Source: Collinsella sp. MSK.8.10
GTDB taxonomy: Bacteria > Actinomycetota > Coriobacteriia > Coriobacteriales > Coriobacteriaceae
NCBI RefSeq assembly: GCF_019041915.1
Contig: NZ_JAHPYF010000005.1
Location: forward strand, 62,001-126,000
Direction: 5' to 3'
Length of the DNA stretch: 64,000 bases
The notes under the pieces are model-generated. The model saw only the letters and a program-made list of their open reading frames with translations. It did not search any database and was not told the DNA's origin. The position numbers and the translations under genes were made by a program. Positions 42,920 through 51,351 of this stretch are shown in pieces (position 1 is the first letter of the stretch; each line of letters begins with the position of its first letter).

Positions 42920-44281
42920 CTACAGAATAAATCGAAGGATGTCGGAACGAAGCATATAGACAAACAGCAGCGCAAAGAGCGCGATGCCCACATAGCTCAC
43001 AATCGTCTGGACCTTGAGAGGTAGCTCGCGGCCCGCAATCTTTTGAATGATCTCGATGACCAGCTTGCCGCCATCGAGTGGTGGGATGGGCAGCAGGTTC
43101 ATAAAGCCAAGCGAGAACGAAATGAGAGCGGCAAACGAAAGGAACGTGGCAGGGCCGGCAGCAGCAGCCTGTGAGGACATAACGCTAATACCCACGATCG
43201 AAGAAGACTGATCGAGAATCTCCATCGTATGCTGCGGCTGGAGCAGGCGCATCACGCCCTCCGCTGTCTGCACGACATAGGAGAAAGACAGGCGAGCCGA
43301 CGTGATGGGGTCTAAACGGACCACCTGCGTAGAGGCATACACACCTAGGCGCTCCTCCTCCTTGAGTGCAACCGTGGTCGAATGCTGCTTGCCGTCACGC
43401 TCGTACTCGATGGCGATATCGTCCTTACCGGCGGCCTTGCCGATGGCATCGTAAACGTCCATCCAGGTAGAGCACGATACTCCGTCAACCGAAAGGATCG
43501 CGTCGCCGCCCTCGATACCCGCCTTGGCGGCAATAGAACCCTCGTCAACCTGACCGATCACGTTGGTATCCATCGGCACGGTGACACCCGCAATAGAGTA
43601 GATGCTCATAAGCAGCAAAAAGCCCGTCAGGATATTGACGAGAATGCCCGCGAGCAGCATAAAGGCGCGCTTGAGAAAACCCTGGCCCAGATAGGTATGC
43701 GAACGCTCTTGCGCAAGGAACTCGGCTTCGCCGCACGGCAGCTCCCACACATCGCCCTCGGTAGTCGCATGCTCTCGATCGAAACGGCGGCCGTCAAAGG
43801 TGGTGTAACCCGCCGCATCTCGTGGCAGCGTCTGATACTTGGTGGGATAGTAGCTCGGCGAGGGCTTCTCCCCTTCCTCATACCAAGGCGCGATAGAGCC
43901 CCAACCCAAGAGCAAGGCGCATGCCTCGAGCACAACCTCCTCGGATAGCTCGAGCTCGACAGCAAGGTCGGCCACGGTCACGCGACCATGACGATAGATA
44001 GCCGCGAGCACGCGATCGGCACACGAGACGTCGGTCGGATCCATACCGCAGATGGCAGCGTAGCCACCCAGCAGCAGCGGGGTCACGCCAAACTTGGTTC
44101 CAATGCGACGCGACGTGTAATGTATGTCAAAGCGGCACGGCAGGCCCAAAAAGAACTCGGTCACACGGACGCCGCAGGCACGCGCCGCCAAAAAGTGGCC
44201 GCCCTCGTGCAAAAACACGAGGACGGAAAGCATCAGCAGGCCCCAAAAGACCGATGAGAGAACGCTCAGAACAGTATCCAT
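42920..44281 (-). CDS. rseP: RseP-like site-2 membrane protease with inserted domain
   Basis: A 453-residue intramembrane zinc protease. The zinc motif HEGGH lies in the first membrane helix. FGVTPLLLGGYAAICGMD follows, then the PDZ domain (GSIAAKAGIEGGDAILSVDG) and the second active-site motif NLLPIPPLDGGKLVIEI, with four membrane helices in all. Between the first helix and TYLGQGFLKRAFMLLAGILVN about 110 residues are inserted, including a winged-helix-like segment (VLAAIYRHGRVTVADLAVEL). The start is uncertain: ATG 44281 is used; TTG 44296 is an alternative. It likely cleaves anti-sigma factors or signal peptide remnants. Confidence 0.88.
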   Translation of the reverse strand: MDTVLSVLSSVFWGLLMLSVLVFLHEGGHFLAARACGVRVTEFFLGLPCRFDIHYTSRRIGTKFGVTPLLLGGYAAICGMDPTDVSCADRVLAAIYRHGRVTVADLAVELELSEEVVLEACALLLGWGSIAPWYEEGEKPSPSYYPTKYQTLPRDAAGYTTFDGRRFDREHATTEGDVWELPCGEAEFLAQERSHTYLGQGFLKRAFMLLAGILVNILTGFLLLMSIYSIAGVTVPMDTNVIGQVDEGSIAAKAGIEGGDAILSVDGVSCSTWMDVYDAIGKAAGKDDIAIEYERDGKQHSTTVALKEEERLGVYASTQVVRLDPITSARLSFSYVVQTAEGVMRLLQPQHTMEILDQSSSIVGISVMSSQAAAAGPATFLSFAALISFSLGFMNLLPIPPLDGGKLVIEIIQKIAGRELPLKVQTIVSYVGIALFALLFVYMLRSDILRFIL

Positions 44282-44306
44282 AAAACGAAAAAGCAATCCT
44301 TATGGG

Positions 44307-45494
44307 TTAGGAACGGGTTGCGGCGAGCACCTGCGCAGCCTTTTCACGCGCCCACGCATCGATGTCGCGAAGCTGCTCAAACGAATCGACCGCCTGCATA
44401 TCGTGGGCATCCATGCAGGATTCCACAATGCGATCGATATCGGTAAAGCTGCAGCCATCGTGCAGGAAGGCATCGACGGCGACCTCGTTGGCGGCATTGA
44501 GCACGCACGGCATGGTGCCACCCGTCTTGCCGGCACGTTCGGCCAGTGCCAGACAGCGGAAGGTATCCATGTCGGCAGCATCAAACGTGAGCTGCCCCAG
44601 CTCGCGGAAATCGATACGAGGCGCCGGGGTATCCCAACGCTCGGGATACGAGAACGCGAACTGGATGGGAATACGCATGTCGGAAGCACCGAGATGCGCC
44701 ATCACGGAGCCGTCGGCAAACTCGACCATAGAGTGAATCTTGGACTGACGCTGCACGACCACGTTAATGAAATCGAGGTCGCAGTTAAACAGATGCATGG
44801 CCTCAATGCGCTCCAGGCCCTTGTTCATGAGGGTGGCGGAGTCGATGGTGATCTTGGCGCCCATGGCCCACGTGGGATGTGCGAGGGCATCGGCACGCGT
44901 CACGCGATTGAGCTCGTCGCGCGTGCGGCCAAAGAACGGACCGCCCGAGCAGGTGAGCCAAATACAATGAGCCTCGCGCGGGTCCTCCCCCAGATAGCAC
45001 TGGTAGATGGCGGAGTGCTCAGAGTCGACTGGAATAAGCTGGCCCGGTTGCGCCAACGGCATAAGCAAGTCGCCGCCGACGACGAGGGACTCCTTGTTGG
45101 CAAGGGCAAGACGCTTATTCGAGGTCAAGGCCGCATGGCTCGCCTCGAGACCGGCGGCGCCCACAATAGCGACGAGCACGCAGTCGACATCGTCGCGACG
45201 CGCGAGCTCGCAAACCGCCTGCGCGCCAACGCCGAGCTTCGTTCCCTCGGACAACTCCTGCAGCACGGCGTCATCGCCATGAGCGACATCGGCCACGGCA
45301 ACCGCCGGAACCGAGAACTCGCGGGCAGCGGCAACGAGCTCGGAGGTACTGGAGTTAACGGACAGCGCCGTCACCTGCAGGCGATCGGCATGCTGGCGGC
45401 ACACATCGAGCGCCTGGGTGCCGATAGAGCCCGTACAACCCAGGATGGCAACACGGAGACGTCCATCGGGGCCATACGTCGTCTGGAAGGACAT
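44307..45494 (-). CDS. dxr: 1-deoxy-D-xylulose 5-phosphate reductoisomerase
   Basis: A 395-residue MEP-pathway enzyme. NADPH binding is at VAILGCTGSIGTQALDV. LANKESLVVGGDLLMPL and PVDSEHSAIYQCYLG give the metal and substrate residues, and HPTWAMGAKITIDSATLMNKGLE is diagnostic. The ATG at 45492-45494 overlaps the cdsA stop as TAATG. Grouped with cdsA, rseP and ispG as in many bacteria. Confidence 0.96.
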   Translation of the reverse strand: MSFQTTYGPDGRLRVAILGCTGSIGTQALDVCRQHADRLQVTALSVNSSTSELVAAAREFSVPAVAVADVAHGDDAVLQELSEGTKLGVGAQAVCELARRDDVDCVLVAIVGAAGLEASHAALTSNKRLALANKESLVVGGDLLMPLAQPGQLIPVDSEHSAIYQCYLGEDPREAHCIWLTCSGGPFFGRTRDELNRVTRADALAHPTWAMGAKITIDSATLMNKGLERIEAMHLFNCDLDFINVVVQRQSKIHSMVEFADGSVMAHLGASDMRIPIQFAFSYPERWDTPAPRIDFRELGQLTFDAADMDTFRCLALAERAGKTGGTMPCVLNAANEVAVDAFLHDGCSFTDIDRIVESCMDAHDMQAVDSFEQLRDIDAWAREKAAQVLAATRS

Positions 45495-46393
45495 TACAGC
45501 ACGCCTCCGATCATCAAAAGCAGCTGCGCGGTAATGCAGCCAAAGATAAGCGAATCGCTACGATCGAGCATGCCGCCGTGGCCCGGGATAAGGTTACCGG
45601 AATCCTTAACGCCCACACCGCGCTTGATGCGCGACTCGATGAGGTCTCCGATAACGCCCAGGACGGACACGACCAAGCCGCACAGCAGCGCATAGGGCAG
45701 GCTGAGCTTGTAGAAGTGCGTCGCCCACAGGATGAGCCAAATCAAAACCGAGCCCAGGATGCCGCCGACAAACCCCTCCCAGCTCTTTTTGGGAGAGATC
45801 TTGGGAACCATCTTGTGCTTGCCGATACGGCTACCCACGATGTAGGCAAACGAATCGGAGACCCAAAGGGACGCGCAAACGCCCACCGAAAGCAGGGCGC
45901 CGGCAAAACCGGGCACGGCATCGCGCAGCAGCACGATAGCCGACAGCATAAAGCCAGTGTAGATGGGACCCATGAGCGTCACGGCCACATCAGAGATGCG
46001 GGTACGCGGCGACCAAACATACCAAATGCCCACAGCGAGCATCAGGGCAAAAAGCAGGGCATTCAGCAACATCGAATCGCCCAACGCCGACAGCGGAAAG
46101 AGTACGGCGGCAGCGATACCCATGCGCTCGTTAGCCATCTTGCCATCGAGCCTCGTCATACGGAAAAACTCATAGCAGCACAGGCCGCTCATGACAGAAA
46201 CAAAGATGGCAGTGGGCACGATACCCAAAACCAGACACAGGATAAAGACAACAGCGTAGACGATACCCGCGGCGGCACGGGTAATAAAGCCCGCCAGCCA
46301 CGAACCGGTGCCGCTCTTCGCTGTAGGCGCTCCCGCAGCGGTAGCTTTGCGCGCAGGCGTCTTGGGAGCAGATGCCTTGGGACGATCGGACAC
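45494..46393 (-). CDS. cdsA: Phosphatidate cytidylyltransferase
   Basis: A 299-residue integral-membrane enzyme making CDP-diacylglycerol from phosphatidate and CTP. About eight membrane helices follow a basic, Ala/Lys-rich N-terminal tail of about 30 residues. The signature is ISPKKSWEGFVGG together with KDSGNLIPGHGGMLDRSDSL. The start is GTG at 46391-46393 with GGAGG seven bases upstream, in the end of uppS. Confidence 0.93.
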   Translation of the reverse strand: MSDRPKASAPKTPARKATAAGAPTAKSGTGSWLAGFITRAAAGIVYAVVFILCLVLGIVPTAIFVSVMSGLCCYEFFRMTRLDGKMANERMGIAAAVLFPLSALGDSMLLNALLFALMLAVGIWYVWSPRTRISDVAVTLMGPIYTGFMLSAIVLLRDAVPGFAGALLSVGVCASLWVSDSFAYIVGSRIGKHKMVPKISPKKSWEGFVGGILGSVLIWLILWATHFYKLSLPYALLCGLVVSVLGVIGDLIESRIKRGVGVKDSGNLIPGHGGMLDRSDSLIFGCITAQLLLMIGGVL

Positions 46394-46395
46394 GA

Positions 46396-47190
46396 TTAAG
46401 CCTCCTCGGTCTTGCTCAGTCCACCAAACCTACGGTCACGGCCCTGATAGGCCAAAATGGCGTCGACAAGGCCCCAACGATCAAAGTCGGGCCAATAGGT
46501 ATCGGTGACATAGAACTCGGAATAAGCCACCTGCCACAGCAGATAGTTCGAAAGGCGCAGCTCACCAGAGGTGCGAATCACAAGCTCAGGATCGGGAAGG
46601 CCGGCGGTATAGAGGTGGGAAGCCACCATGTCGTCATCAATTGCGGCAGGATCAATCTTACCGGCGGCAACGTCGAGCGCGATCTGACGGACAGCGCGGG
46701 TAATCTCGGCACGCGCGCCGTAGTTGACGGCAAGCGCCAGCGTCATACCGGTGTGATCGGCGCACTCGGCAAGACCGCGTTCAAAAACGTCGCGGGTCTT
46801 CTTGGGCAGCGCGGAAATATCACCCAAAAAGACAACGCGCACGTTTTCGCGCTTCAGAAGCGGCAACTCGTCGATGAACGTCTTGGCAAACAAGTGCATC
46901 AAGACGTTGACCTCATGCTGCGGGCGGTTCCAGTTTTCGGTAGAAAACGCATAGGCAGAAAGCACGTCGACGCCCAGGCGCACGCAGGCGGTAATGATCT
47001 CGCGCAGCGAGACGATACCCGCCTTGTGGCCCTCAGTGCGTGCAAGACCGCGCGACGTGGCCCAACGACCGTTGCCGTCCATGATGCACGAGATATGGTG
47101 CGGAATGTTATTGAGGTCAAGGTCGGAAAAACCGACGCCCGCAGGGGCGTCGGCAAAGTACTCGACCAGTTTATGCTCGTCGTATTGCAC
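46396..47190 (-). CDS. uppS: Isoprenyl (undecaprenyl) diphosphate synthase
   Basis: A 264-residue cis-prenyltransferase making the lipid carrier for the cell wall. The catalytic Asp is in ISCIMDGNGRWATSRGLARTEGH. YAFSTENWNRP and the C-terminal LVIRTSGELRLSNYLLWQVAYSEFY are diagnostic. The start is GTG at 47188-47190 with GGAG seven bases upstream at the end of frr. It is next to cdsA and near dxr and ispG, which supply its precursors. Confidence 0.95.
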   Translation of the reverse strand: MQYDEHKLVEYFADAPAGVGFSDLDLNNIPHHISCIMDGNGRWATSRGLARTEGHKAGIVSLREIITACVRLGVDVLSAYAFSTENWNRPQHEVNVLMHLFAKTFIDELPLLKRENVRVVFLGDISALPKKTRDVFERGLAECADHTGMTLALAVNYGARAEITRAVRQIALDVAAGKIDPAAIDDDMVASHLYTAGLPDPELVIRTSGELRLSNYLLWQVAYSEFYVTDTYWPDFDRWGLVDAILAYQGRDRRFGGLSKTEEA

Positions 47191-47191
47191 C

Positions 47192-47728
47192 TTAGATCTC
47201 CATGACCTCGGCTTCTTTTTCCTTCAGAAGCTCCTCGACCTTGGCGACATACTCATCAGTGTGCTTCTGGACCTTGGCCTGCTCGCGACGGACATCGTCC
47301 TCGGTGAGCTCCTCATCGCGCTCGAGCTTGTTGTTGAAGTCGCGACGGATGTTACGGATAGACACCTTGGCCTGCTCGGCGTACTCGCGGCACTCCTTGA
47401 CGAGCTCGCGACGGCGCTCCTCAGTGGGAGCCGGGAACGGAAGACGAACGACGGTGCCATCGGAGTTGGGGGTAATACCCAGATCGGAAGCGCCGATGGC
47501 CTTGACGATAGCATTGATGAGTGCCTTGTCCCACGGCTCGATGAGCAGCATGTGGGCCTCGGGGGTCTTGACGGCGGCAACCTGCGTGACCGGCGTGGGA
47601 ACACCGTAATAATCGACGGTGATGTCGGACAGAATGTTGGCATTGGCGCGGCCGGTACGGACCTTGGAGAAGTTATGCTTGAGGGACTCGAGCGACTTGT
47701 CCATATGGGCGGTGATGTTCTCTGCCAT
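47192..47728 (-). CDS. frr: Ribosome recycling factor
   Basis: A 178-residue RRF, slightly shorter than the usual 185. It splits post-termination ribosomes with EF-G. The two-domain pattern is complete: SLKHNFSKVRTGRANANIL, then TVVRLPFPAPTEERRRELVK and VSIRNIRRDFNNKLERDEEL. The ATG follows AGGAGGATTAAGC, at the end of pyrH, the conserved pyrH-frr pair. Confidence 0.96.
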   Translation of the reverse strand: MAENITAHMDKSLESLKHNFSKVRTGRANANILSDITVDYYGVPTPVTQVAAVKTPEAHMLLIEPWDKALINAIVKAIGASDLGITPNSDGTVVRLPFPAPTEERRRELVKECREYAEQAKVSIRNIRRDFNNKLERDEELTEDDVRREQAKVQKHTDEYVAKVEELLKEKEAEVMEI

Positions 47729-47730
47729 GC

Positions 47731-48453
47731 TTAATCCTCCTGATAGACGAGCGTGCCGACGGGCTCACCCGAAAGCGCGCGCTTGACGGTGTCCTCGCCA
47801 TCGATGTTGAGGACCAAAATCGGCATACGGTTGTCCTGGCACAGTGCCGTAGCCGTGGAATCCATAACCTGCAGACCGCGGACGAGAACCTCGTGATAGG
47901 TAATCTTGTCAAAACGGACGGCATCAGCGCACTTGACGGGATCCTTATCGTAGATGCCGTCAACCTTGGTGGCTTTAATCAGAATCTCGGCGCCGATCTC
48001 ACACGCACGAAGAGCCGCGGCGGTGTCGGTCGTAAAGTACGGATTGCCCGAACCGGCGGCAAAAATAACGACGTTGCCCTTGGAAAGGTGGTTGATGGCG
48101 CGACGGCGAATATAGGGCTCGCAGATCTCGTTCATCTGGATAGCGCTCATCACGCGGCAGGGAACATCGTTATGCTCGAAGGCATCCTGCAGGGCGAGCG
48201 CGTTCATAACGGTTGCCAGCATGCCCATGTAGTCGGCCTGAGCACGCTCCATGCCACCGGCAGCGCCTGCCATGCCGCGGAAAATATTGCCGCCGCCGAC
48301 AACGACGCCGACCTCATGGCCAACGGCGAGCAGCTCCTTGACCTGCTTAGCAAGATGGTCGGTAACCTTGGGGTCGATGCCATATTGGCCGTCGCCCATC
48401 AGCGCTTCGCCGGAAAGCTTAAGAAGCACGCGTTTATATCGGATGTCGGACAA
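47731..48453 (-). CDS. pyrH: UMP kinase
   Basis: A 240-residue amino-acid-kinase-fold UMP kinase. It has [55 protein letters not shown] and [11 protein letters not shown]. It converts UMP from the pyr operon to UDP and is controlled by GTP and UTP. The start is TTG at 48451-48453 with GGAGG six bases upstream. A promoter candidate lies between it and the tsf terminator, so it heads the run down to proS. Confidence 0.95.
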   Translation of the reverse strand: MSDIRYKRVLLKLSGEALMGDGQYGIDPKVTDHLAKQVKELLAVGHEVGVVVGGGNIFRGMAGAAGGMERAQADYMGMLATVMNALALQDAFEHNDVPCRVMSAIQMNEICEPYIRRRAINHLSKGNVVIFAAGSGNPYFTTDTAAALRACEIGAEILIKATKVDGIYDKDPVKCADAVRFDKITYHEVLVRGLQVMDSTATALCQDNRMPILVLNIDGEDTVKRALSGEPVGTLVYQED

Positions 48454-48483
48454 AGCGATCCTCCTTTAGATTGAACTCTCAAC

Positions 48484-48492
48484 ATTCTATCA
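48484..48492 (-). promoter_or_regulatory. pyrH extended -10 promoter
   Basis: Minus strand TGATAGAAT, an extended -10 about 31 bases upstream of the pyrH start and just past the tsf terminator. Confidence 0.5.
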
Positions 48493-48513
48493 AAGGCTCT
48501 AAGAAGAGCCATG

Positions 48514-48548
48514 AAAAAGCAGGCTGTGAGTAAAACCCACAGCCTGCT
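48514..48548 (-). terminator. Intrinsic terminator of rpsB-tsf
   Basis: Perfect 11-base arms (AGCAGGCTGTG and CACAGCCTGCT) followed by TTTTTC on the minus strand, 24 bases past tsf. Confidence 0.85.
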
Positions 48549-48571
48549 CATTACCAGCTACAAGAGCTTAT

Positions 48572-49441
48572 TTACTCGCCACGGACCAGACGGTCAAAGG
48601 CAACGACGGTAATGGTGTCGCCGAGCTCCTTGGAGACCTGCTCAGCGTACTTCTTGATGGTGAGGGAGCTGTCCTTGATGAACTCCTGCTCGGTGAGCAC
48701 GGACTGCTTGTAGAACTTCTCCAGACGGCCGACAGCCATCTTCTCCTGGATAGCCTCGGGCTTGCCGGACTCGGCAGCCTGGGCCATGTAGATCTGCTTC
48801 TCGTGCTCGACGGTCTCGGCCGGAACCTGATCGCGGGTAGCGCAGATCGGGGCGACGGCGGCAACCTGAAGGGCAACGTCGTGAGCGAAGGTCTTGAAGG
48901 ATTCAGCCTGAGCGGTCTCAGCCTTCTCGAAGGCGAACTCGACGAGGACGCCGATCTTACCACCCATGTGGATGTAAGAAGCGAGCGCGCCGTTCTCAGC
49001 CTTGCGGGCAGCGAAGCGGGAAATCTTCATGTTCTCGCCCATGATGTGAATCATCTCGGTGAGCTCGGAGGAAACAGTCTCCTCGCCCATCGGCTTCTCG
49101 AGCAGAGCGTCGACGTCAGCAGGCTCGGTGGTAGCGACAACCTCAGCGACCTTGGAAGCAAAGCCGGTGAACTTGGCGTTGGAGCCAACGAAGTCGGTCT
49201 CGCAGGAGAGCTCGAGCAGAGCGCCGGTCTTGCCATCCTCGGAGACGAACGCGGCAACAGCGCCCTCGTTGGTCTCACGGCCAGCCTTCTTGGCAGCCTT
49301 GGCAAGGCCGTTCTTACGCAGAACGTCGACAGCGGCGTCCATGTCGCCGTCAGCCTCGACGAGAGCCTTCTTGCACTCCATCATCGGGGAGTCGGTCATC
49401 TCGCGGAGCTGCTTGACCATAGCGGCGGTAATCTGGGCCAT
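48572..49441 (-). CDS. tsf: Elongation factor Ts
   Basis: A 289-residue guanine-exchange factor for EF-Tu. It has the N-terminal UBA-like domain (VKQLREMTDSPMMECKKALVEADGDMDAAVDVLR), then LELSCETDFV of the core and a C-terminal domain. The ATG at 49439-49441 has AAAGGAACCACA before it; an in-frame ATG five codons upstream lacks a site. Co-transcribed with rpsB. Confidence 0.96.
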   Translation of the reverse strand: MAQITAAMVKQLREMTDSPMMECKKALVEADGDMDAAVDVLRKNGLAKAAKKAGRETNEGAVAAFVSEDGKTGALLELSCETDFVGSNAKFTGFASKVAEVVATTEPADVDALLEKPMGEETVSSELTEMIHIMGENMKISRFAARKAENGALASYIHMGGKIGVLVEFAFEKAETAQAESFKTFAHDVALQVAAVAPICATRDQVPAETVEHEKQIYMAQAAESGKPEAIQEKMAVGRLEKFYKQSVLTEQEFIKDSSLTIKKYAEQVSKELGDTITVVAFDRLVRGE

Positions 49442-49486
49442 TGTGGTTCCTTTCAAAGAGATGAAAAAGAATTAACTAAGACTGAT

Positions 49487-50215
49487 TTACTCGGCCTTGG
49501 GCTCAGCGGCCATCTCGGCCTCGGAGACCTGCTCCTTGCCGGAGCCAGCGAGGCAGGCGTCAGCCATGAGCTCGCACATAAGGGTTACAGCGGAGATAGC
49601 GTCATCGTTGCAGGGGATGCCGTACTCGACCTCGTCGGGATCGGAGTTGGTGTCGATCAGGGCGACGACGGGGATGTTCAGGCGCTGAGCCTCCTTGATG
49701 GCGTTCTCCTCGCGCTTGGTGTCGATGACGAAGAGAGCCTGGGGCAGACCCTTCATGTCGCGGGCGCCACCGAGGTTGGTCTGGAGCTTGGTAAGCTCCT
49801 TGCCGAGCACGGCCTGCTCCTTCTTGGGCAGAACAGCCATGCGGCCGTCCTCGACCATGGCCTCGAGCTCCTCCATGCGGTTGATGCGGGAGCGGATGGT
49901 AACGAAGTTGGTCAGCATACCGCCGAGCCAACGCTGGTTGATGTAAGGCATGTTGGCGCGCTCAGCAGCGTTCTTGACGGCCTCCTGAGCCTGCTTCTTG
50001 GTGCCGACGAACAGCACGTTGCCGCCCTTGGCGACGTTCTTGACGAAGGTGTAAGCCTGGTCGGCGTCGAGGATGGTCTGCTTGAGGTCGAGGATGTAGA
50101 TGCCGTTGCGCTCACCGAAGATGAACGGCTTCATCTTGGGGTTCCAGCGACGGGTCTGGTGACCGAAGTGGCAGCCGGCCTCGAGCAGGGTGCGGATATT
50201 AATCTTGGTAGCCAT
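49487..50215 (-). CDS. rpsB: 30S ribosomal protein S2
   Basis: A 242-residue S2. It opens with [30 protein letters not shown] and contains [37 protein letters not shown] and [21 protein letters not shown]. It has a short acidic Glu-rich tail. The ATG follows AGGAGGTTTAAC. First gene of rpsB-tsf, with a strong promoter and a leader of about 130 bases. Confidence 0.97.
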   Translation of the reverse strand: MATKINIRTLLEAGCHFGHQTRRWNPKMKPFIFGERNGIYILDLKQTILDADQAYTFVKNVAKGGNVLFVGTKKQAQEAVKNAAERANMPYINQRWLGGMLTNFVTIRSRINRMEELEAMVEDGRMAVLPKKEQAVLGKELTKLQTNLGGARDMKGLPQALFVIDTKREENAIKEAQRLNIPVVALIDTNSDPDEVEYGIPCNDDAISAVTLMCELMADACLAGSGKEQVSEAEMAAEPKAE

Positions 50216-50350
50216 GTTAAACCTCCTGTGGTTTGCCTCCGCGCGGGGTCATCCTCCAAAACCAACCCGGACATGTGCTACCAAAGCCCGGGCACCACGG
50301 TATGAAGTAGCCGCGCGTGCGTGATAAAAACATGTTGCCGTGAAGCAACC
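50216..50350 (-). promoter_or_regulatory. Long rpsB leader, possible S2 autoregulatory RNA
   Basis: About 130 untranslated bases between the promoter and rpsB, GC-rich with several possible stems (for example GTTGC/GCAAC near 50334-50348 and CCCGGG-based pairing near 50262-50295). S2 represses rpsB-tsf through the leader in other bacteria. I cannot match a known leader class here. Confidence 0.4.
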
Positions 50351-50356
50351 CGATGA

Positions 50357-50385
50357 ATGATAGCAGGAATGCTTCTTCCTGCCAA
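50357..50385 (-). promoter_or_regulatory. rpsB promoter
   Basis: Minus strand -35 TTGGCA (50380-50385), 17-base spacer, -10 TATCAT (50357-50362) preceded by TGC, giving both a good -35 and an extended -10. The strongest promoter in the window by eye. Confidence 0.75.
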
Positions 50386-50434
50386 CCCGCAATCAAAACC
50401 ACACACCTGAGTGCGGCGCGGGACGTCCCAGCCA

Positions 50435-51277
50435 CTATTCGCCGCGGGGATGGGCTTGAGCCACAGCTCGCTTAAGCCGATCGGGTGTGAGATGCGTGTA
50501 GATCTGCGTCGTGGACAGGCTCGCATGACCCAGCAGCTCTTGAACCGAGCGTAGGTCCGCACCGCCCTCGAGCAAGTCGGTCGCAAAGGTATGGCGCATC
50601 GCATGCGGCGCGATGTCGGCCGGAATGCCGGCGAGCGTCGCCAGCGTATGGAACCGCCGCCTGAGTATGGCGGCGCTCATGCGATTGCCGCGCGCCGATA
50701 TAAGCAGCGGATGCGGCCCGGTAGCGAGGTCACGGCGCTTTGCCTGAGCGAGCAACTCCGGCCTCCCCTCCTCAATATAGAGACGCGTCGCCTCGAGTGC
50801 GCGACGATACAGAGGAACAATGCGTTCCTTGCTCCCCTTGCCCCATAGCCGCAGCGTGCGCTCGGACCATGAGATGGATTCCACATTGAGCGCCGCAAGC
50901 TCTGAGATACGGGCACCCGAGGCATAGAGCAACTCGAGCATCGCCGCATCGCGCAGTCCCGCGGGCGTCGAGGTATCAGGCGTCTTGAGCAGTGCCTCGA
51001 CCTGCTGGGTCGTAAGGACGCCCGGCAGGTCACGCGGCAGCTTGGGCGATGCGATCGCCGAGGCCACATCGCCCTCGACAATCCCCTCGGCAGCCATCCA
51101 GCGATAGAGAGATCGGATAGCCGACAGGTGCGCCGCAAGCGTTCGAGGAGCCACCTGCTCACGCGAAAGCTCGGCAAGATAGCGACGAATGGTGCGCACG
51201 TCGGCAGCGAAAGCATCGATATCCTCGCGCTCGCACCAGGCAGCAAAGCGCTCCAACCGCGAGCCATAGGCCGTCAC
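50435..51277 (-). CDS. xerC: Tyrosine recombinase XerC
   Basis: At least 280 residues of a site-specific recombinase that resolves chromosome dimers at dif. The catalytic set is complete: Arg in SGARISELAALNVES, Lys in WGKGSKERIVPL, HAMRHTFATDLL, LGHASLSTTQIYTHL with the nucleophile Tyr. GTG 51275-51277 is the first standard start. Homology clearly continues 26 codons upstream (DLYDTVDSFIAYIARVEGLS), where no ATG, GTG or TTG exists in frame. GGAGG lies nine bases before an ATA at 51353-51355 that overlaps the trmFO stop as ATAG. The true start may be non-standard. Confidence 0.9.
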   Translation of the reverse strand: MTAYGSRLERFAAWCEREDIDAFAADVRTIRRYLAELSREQVAPRTLAAHLSAIRSLYRWMAAEGIVEGDVASAIASPKLPRDLPGVLTTQQVEALLKTPDTSTPAGLRDAAMLELLYASGARISELAALNVESISWSERTLRLWGKGSKERIVPLYRRALEATRLYIEEGRPELLAQAKRRDLATGPHPLLISARGNRMSAAILRRRFHTLATLAGIPADIAPHAMRHTFATDLLEGGADLRSVQELLGHASLSTTQIYTHLTPDRLKRAVAQAHPRGE

Positions 51278-51351
51278 CGTGTTGGGAGAAAGACCCTCGA
51301 CACGTGCGATGTAGGCGATAAACGAGTCGACGGTGTCGTACAGGTCACAGG

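Noticed and set aside
50216..50434. A tRNA gene in the xerC-rpsB gap
   Set aside because: No cloverleaf or T-loop GTTCGAATC-type sequence can be formed. The gap is explained by the rpsB promoter and leader.
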